64,000 nucleotides of DNA from Ascidia mentula (Eukaryota; Chordata; Ascidiacea; Phlebobranchia; Ascidiidae), in NCBI GenBank assembly GCA_947561715.1, contig OX387202.1:16567001-16631000 (forward strand), written 5' to 3'. The first letter of the stretch is position 1; each line of letters opens with the position of its first letter. Both the position numbers and the translations under genes were made by a program. This document shows positions 62,071 through 64,000 of the stretch, in pieces. The notes beneath the pieces are model-generated. The model was given only the letters and a program-made list of their open reading frames with translations. It was not told where the DNA came from and searched no databases.

Positions 62071-62917
62071 TGGCTACAGTTGTGATCCAGTATTTTCACC
62101 TGTACCACGACATTGTACTGAATCACTGTGGGCCAGTGCATTTCATCGAGGATAATATTTGCGATCATGGCGACCAACCTTGAAGACTGCAAAAAACTGC
62201 TTTAGTTTTTTAAATATATCACAAAAACTTGTTTTTGATGGTGCATTAGCAGTGCAGATTTTGATTGTAAACATTTGTTTGCTTAAAACAGAGAATAGCT
62301 ACCATCTGTTCCGATGATTTTGGTACCAAACTTTACTGTTTGTCATAGAATGACTTTGGCAGCAGTTCATTTCTACAAGAAATGTTTGTCTGTGAAAATA
62401 TTAGTTGCCTAGCACTGTACTGTGGCAACACCACTGTGCAATATATTTTGTTTCATTTATTTGAATTTTAGAAAGAAAAAAAATCACCCAATATTTTTAC
62501 GCTGAAACGTTTATTTTGTTGTGGTAATGGTGTGGGTCATTTTTTGTTTATCTTTTTTTCAACGGCTGATCAGCTTCAGTGTATTTTTTGTGGAACCTTT
62601 GTCAACCATTTGCATTTCTTATGTCCTTTAAATTTCTGTTACAAATAATATCCACATTTTTTCAATATATTTAAAACTTTCATCATAAACTACTTTATAG
62701 GTATATCAAAAAAATGACACTTGTTGATGTGATAGAAAAAAAATAAACATTTTACTGATGAGATAATGAGAAGTGGGCTTGAGACTGGCAGACATCTTGA
62801 CAAAGACCTTCAGTTACATGTATGATTTTTGGTTGTGTTTTTAAAGTCACATGAAATGTAGACTTACTTACTGGGATTGACTATTTTATTTCATTGATGC
62901 ATTCTTTCAAAGACCCA
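62071..62917. other. Spacer between F8A1 and the PALB2-like gene
   Basis: 3' UTR of F8A1, with an AATAAA-containing A-rich stretch near 62735. No gene seen. Confidence 0.5.
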
Positions 62918-64000
62918 ATGGCAAAAAACGTGAAGTTGACAAACAAACTGTTCCTATTAAAACTTAAGTTCGATTAGAGTGATTGTTCTAAATTCAATTA
63001 TTTACATGGAAATAAAATTAATTACACACCTATTTAACCAAGGTTTATTTTTACAGTTAGAGAACAAGTTAGAGGAACTCAGAGAAATTTACGAAGCAGC
63101 AAAAAGGCAAATAACAGTTCAGTAAATGTTCTATTCGAAGTCGAATATTTTTTTTTTGTAAACTGTTTATTTTTTTAGAACAATCCAATGTTCATCATTG
63201 TGGGTTACATTTTATTTTCAGAGTGAAGTTTATTGCATGCAAGAAGCCAGAAGGTGTTCAAAAGAACTGCAAAGTACTAGTCCTGTTCCTAACTGCAAAT
63301 ACCAACATGAAGGTTGCTTGCATAAAGTTTTTCAGAATATGTAGGTGGAGTAAACTTAATTTTGTCTCCAGGGCAAGCTTTATGCACGGAAAAACAGTGT
63401 GACAGAAAATCAAAGGAAGTCGCATCCCAAAATTTATCAACATACTGTGAAATAAAGTCTCCAACTCTGCGAAGAACTCCACTCAAAAGGAAAAGGAGAT
63501 CACCAAGTCTGTTCCCCCCGTTCCCAAAGTTCTTACTCCACGAGTTGAATTGCAATTCACCAACAGACTTTAGTGTGCCATCGGCAATTTTAAGTTTCAG
63601 ATTGTTCCAATGTGCATCTCAAAATTCCACATGTGAACATAACCTACTGTCGGATCCAACGAAATGGACAAAACAAGTGACACCAACACTGCCAAAAAAT
63701 ACGATTTTGAATAATTTACCCAGACATAAGGTACGGTGTCAAGAAACTTTCGTAAATGTGAATTTAACTTACTTTTTTGCTGTGTGTTTGCAGGTACCCA
63801 TAGATGAAAAAGATTCACATTTGTTGTTTTTGTGCAACAAAGACTGTATTGTAGTAACTAGTGGGGACGTTTTAACTTTATACAACAAAAGCAATGGAGA
63901 TTGGAACAAAGTTTGCTGCGAAACATTAGAGGTGAGCAAAACATTGTTGGTTAGTTATATAACATAATTGAATAATGCATTTTAAATATCAAACTGATGA
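62918..64000 (+). CDS. PALB2: PALB2-like gene, 5' part, cut by the window edge
   Basis: Five exons with consistent phase: 62918-62929, 63057-63121, 63224-63312, 63372-63730, 63794-63931, then a GTGAGC donor leading out of the window. The N-terminus LENKLEELREIYEAAKRQ is a short coiled coil starting four residues from the Met, as in PALB2, where it binds BRCA1. A long low-complexity part follows, with a basic patch RRTPLKRKRRSPS. The last exon, CIVVTSGDVLTLYNKSNGDW followed by NKVCCE, resembles the first blade of the PALB2 C-terminal WD40 propeller (human CIITACEDVVSLWKALDAW), which binds BRCA2. The identification rests on these two short matches and on domain order; the central part is not recognisable. 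Exon 1 is tiny and uncertain. Confidence 0.45.

Overview
The window is nuclear DNA of a compact, AT-rich invertebrate chordate. The best guess is an ascidian tunicate (Ciona-like), an inference from short introns (about 100-1,000 bp) with GT-AG junctions, dense genes, chordate-type gene content (TOX, HAP40/F8A1, a PALB2-like gene, ZP-domain and SLC7 proteins) and closely spaced same-strand gene pairs whose second member starts just behind a 3' splice signal, as in spliced-leader operons. Exon models were built by hand: every junction was checked for GT/AG and reading phase, and products were recognised from remembered family sequences. No database search was run.

Layout. 145-1,915 (-): an MRM2/FTSJ2 rRNA methyltransferase gene with all splice sites intact but two in-frame TGA codons. 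2,124-4,432: a hAT transposon with perfect 8-bp target duplications and a broken transposase. 6,088-9,129 (-): a ZP protein that carries only the C-terminal half of the ZP domain. 10,863-20,471 (+) and 23,283-29,359 (+): two SLC7 light-chain amino-acid transporters in tandem, a LAT-type and a b(0,+)AT-type (SLC7A9), which share a block of identical exon lengths. 30,122-32,515 (+) TBL3/UTP13 and 32,696-34,927 (+) ATPAF2 look like an operon. 35,920-37,087 (-): an unidentified three-exon gene. 39,014-39,853 (-) PIGC and 39,952-40,554 (-) FCF1: a second likely operon. 41,159-47,403 (-): EXOC7 in 21 exons, divergent from LAMTOR2 (47,850-48,233 +). 49,126-50,347 (-): NDUFB9. 52,875-58,453 (+): a TOX HMG-box gene in 13 exons. 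60,068-62,070 (+): F8A1/HAP40 in 10 exons. 62,918 to the right edge (+): the 5' part of a gene resembling PALB2.

Most genes are housekeeping: ribosome biogenesis (TBL3, FCF1), mitochondria (MRM2, ATPAF2, NDUFB9), GPI anchors (PIGC), lysosomal signalling (LAMTOR2), exocytosis (EXOC7) and amino-acid transport. The most striking non-coding signal is a set of short repeats in introns and spacers that fold as hammerhead ribozymes. The best, 27,661-27,720 (-), has all three stems, a GUC cleavage triplet and one core substitution; two sister copies carry other core changes. Further looser motifs share only the CUGAUGA-stem-GAAA plan. Other repeats are hAT-type MITEs, a long fold-back filling one SLC7 intron, tandem duplications and a tRNA-like SINE.
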